Shown piece by piece: positions 23,993-25,062 of a stretch of 25,062 bases of DNA. The notes below the pieces were generated by a model. That model searched no databases. It worked only from the letters and a program-made list of their open reading frames with translations, and was not told the origin of the DNA. Numbering within the stretch: position 1 is the first letter of the stretch; every line of letters begins with the position of its first letter. This DNA comes from a virus. The translations under genes were made by a program, and so were the position numbers. The stretch is taken from positions 1 through 25,062 of IMG/VR virus record IMGVR_UViG_3300027782_004642; one strand, 5' to 3'.

Positions 23993-25062
23993 ATGGCAAA
24001 TACAGTTATTCAACTAAAGTATTCTACCGTAACGTCTACGCCAACTACGCTAAACGTAGCTGAACCAGCGTATTCGTTTACGTCAGATAAACTTTTCATC
24101 GGTAATAATACCGGCACCGTTCTAACAATCGGCGGTAAATATTATGTTGACATTATTGATGCTGCAACCGCATCGTCTACTGTAAATACGGTAGTTAAAC
24201 GTGATGCACAAGGCAATGCGGCTTTCAACGGTGTTACTGCAAACTTCTTTACTGGTGCTCACATCGGTAACTCGACAACTGCAACCACTTGGCAGACTGC
24301 AAGACTAATTGGTGTTTCTGGTGATGCAACTGGTCAAGTTTCAGTTGACGGTTCTGCAAACGCAAACGTTCCATTAACACTATCAAATTCAGGTGTTGCT
24401 GCTGGTACATATGGTGGTGCGACACAGATTCCTACTTTTGCAGTTGACGCAAAAGGTCGTGTTACTTCTGCTGCTAACGTAGCAATTGCAACCACTCTTA
24501 ACATTGCTGGCGATACAGGTACAGATGCGCTTTCTCTATTAACAGATACAGTAACTTTCTATGGCCGTGACGGTTTAACATCTAACGTTATTGCAAGTAA
24601 CAATGCAGTTATTTTTGACGTTGACAATACTGTTATTCGTACAACAGGTAACCAAGGTATTACCGGCGACCTTACTGTTACTGGTAACTTGAACGTTTCT
24701 GGTACTCAAGTAATTGTTAATACAACTACTGTACAAACCAACGACTCATTAATTAAACTTGCTAATAACAACATTTCTGGTGATGTATTAGACATTGGTT
24801 TCTACGGTTCATCAAATACGGGTTCTGCTGTTGCTTATCACGGTCTTATTCGTGAAGGTTCAGGCGGCGGTGCTAACGCAGGTAAGTTCTATCTATTCAA
24901 GAACTTAAACGTAGACCCAACATCAAACGTTGTTGTTTATGCTAACACCACACGTGCTGACTTGATTACCAACATCACTGGTGGTACAGTTTCAGGTCTT
25001 ACTGCTGCTGTTGTAGTTGCTGACGGTGGTACCGGTGCAACATCATTCACTAACGGTGCTAT
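23993..25062 (+). CDS. Long tail fibre, N-terminal 356 residues (3' end outside window)
   Basis: Open from ATG at 23993 to the window end with no stop. The reading begins MANTVIQLKYSTVTSTPTTL and is rich in Ala, Thr, Asn and Gly. It carries blocks typical of long fibres in marine T4-like phages: a TLNIAGDTGTDALSLLTDTV repeat, GITGDLTVTGNLNVSG strands, a TNDSLIKLANNN segment, and DVLDIGFYGSSN followed by HGLIREGSGG. The last visible part, VVADGGTGATSFTNGA, is the common fibre motif GGTGAT. Such fibres bind host receptors through a C-terminal tip that lies outside this window. AAAGGG precedes the start. The nature of the tip, and whether it has a chaperone domain, cannot be seen. Confidence 0.85.
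   Translation, partial: MANTVIQLKYSTVTSTPTTLNVAEPAYSFTSDKLFIGNNTGTVLTIGGKYYVDIIDAATASSTVNTVVKRDAQGNAAFNGVTANFFTGAHIGNSTTATTWQTARLIGVSGDATGQVSVDGSANANVPLTLSNSGVAAGTYGGATQIPTFAVDAKGRVTSAANVAIATTLNIAGDTGTDALSLLTDTVTFYGRDGLTSNVIASNNAVIFDVDNTVIRTTGNQGITGDLTVTGNLNVSGTQVIVNTTTVQTNDSLIKLANNNISGDVLDIGFYGSSNTGSAVAYHGLIREGSGGGANAGKFYLFKNLNVDPTSNVVVYANTTRADLITNITGGTVSGLTAAVVVADGGTGATSFTNGA

Overview
This window is a late, virion-structural region of a T4-like myovirus. Its fibre and baseplate families are the ones seen in marine relatives that infect cyanobacteria and SAR11-type bacteria. The DNA is AT-rich. Genes are packed with overlaps or gaps of a few bases, almost all on the + strand, and no tRNA, integrase or host housekeeping gene is visible. 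The host cannot be fixed from this sequence; a marine picoplankton host is an inference.

Region 1 (1-12,339) is a baseplate wedge operon. It holds the 3' end of gene 25, gene 6, a large protein in the gene 7 position, a gene 8 homologue with a long insertion, a 1,985-residue DUF4815-type protein and a 78-residue coiled-coil protein. A glycine- and tyrosine-marked beta repeat (G-x-G-Y ... P-x-V/I-x-I-x-G-x-G-x-G-A) recurs in all four large proteins.

Region 2 (12,329-16,251) is a tail-fibre and adhesin module. It starts with a trimeric-looking fibre of 23 in-register heptads ending in a peptidase S74 self-cleaving chaperone. Three small proteins follow, two of them structural-looking and one of unknown function. 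Then comes a glycine-rich protein with 40 cysteines in 392 residues, and a small coiled-coil protein.

Region 3 (16,276-23,272) is an accessory cassette inside the structural block. It encodes a sulfotransferase, a sulfotransferase-like/aspartyl-hydroxylase fusion, a second 2-oxoglutarate/Fe(II) oxygenase, an APS-kinase-like/HxGH nucleotidyltransferase fusion, a DUF2061 membrane protein, a GT9-like glycosyltransferase and a NodU/CmcH-type carbamoyltransferase. A convergent HAD-fold gene, which has lost its catalytic residues, lies beyond a shared hairpin terminator. The first three genes are very AT-rich. Composition changes sharply at an 83-base gene overlap near 18,956, which suggests assembly from at least two sources. 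The likely theme is sulfation, hydroxylation, glycosylation and carbamoylation of a surface polymer or of virion fibres; the target is unknown.

Region 4 (23,361-end) returns to structural genes: two small tail-associated proteins and the start of a long fibre running off the window. Late-promoter-like TATAAATA/CTAAATA elements precede several transcription units. No stretch over 300 bases lacks a gene; the longest gap is 88 bases (23,273-23,360).
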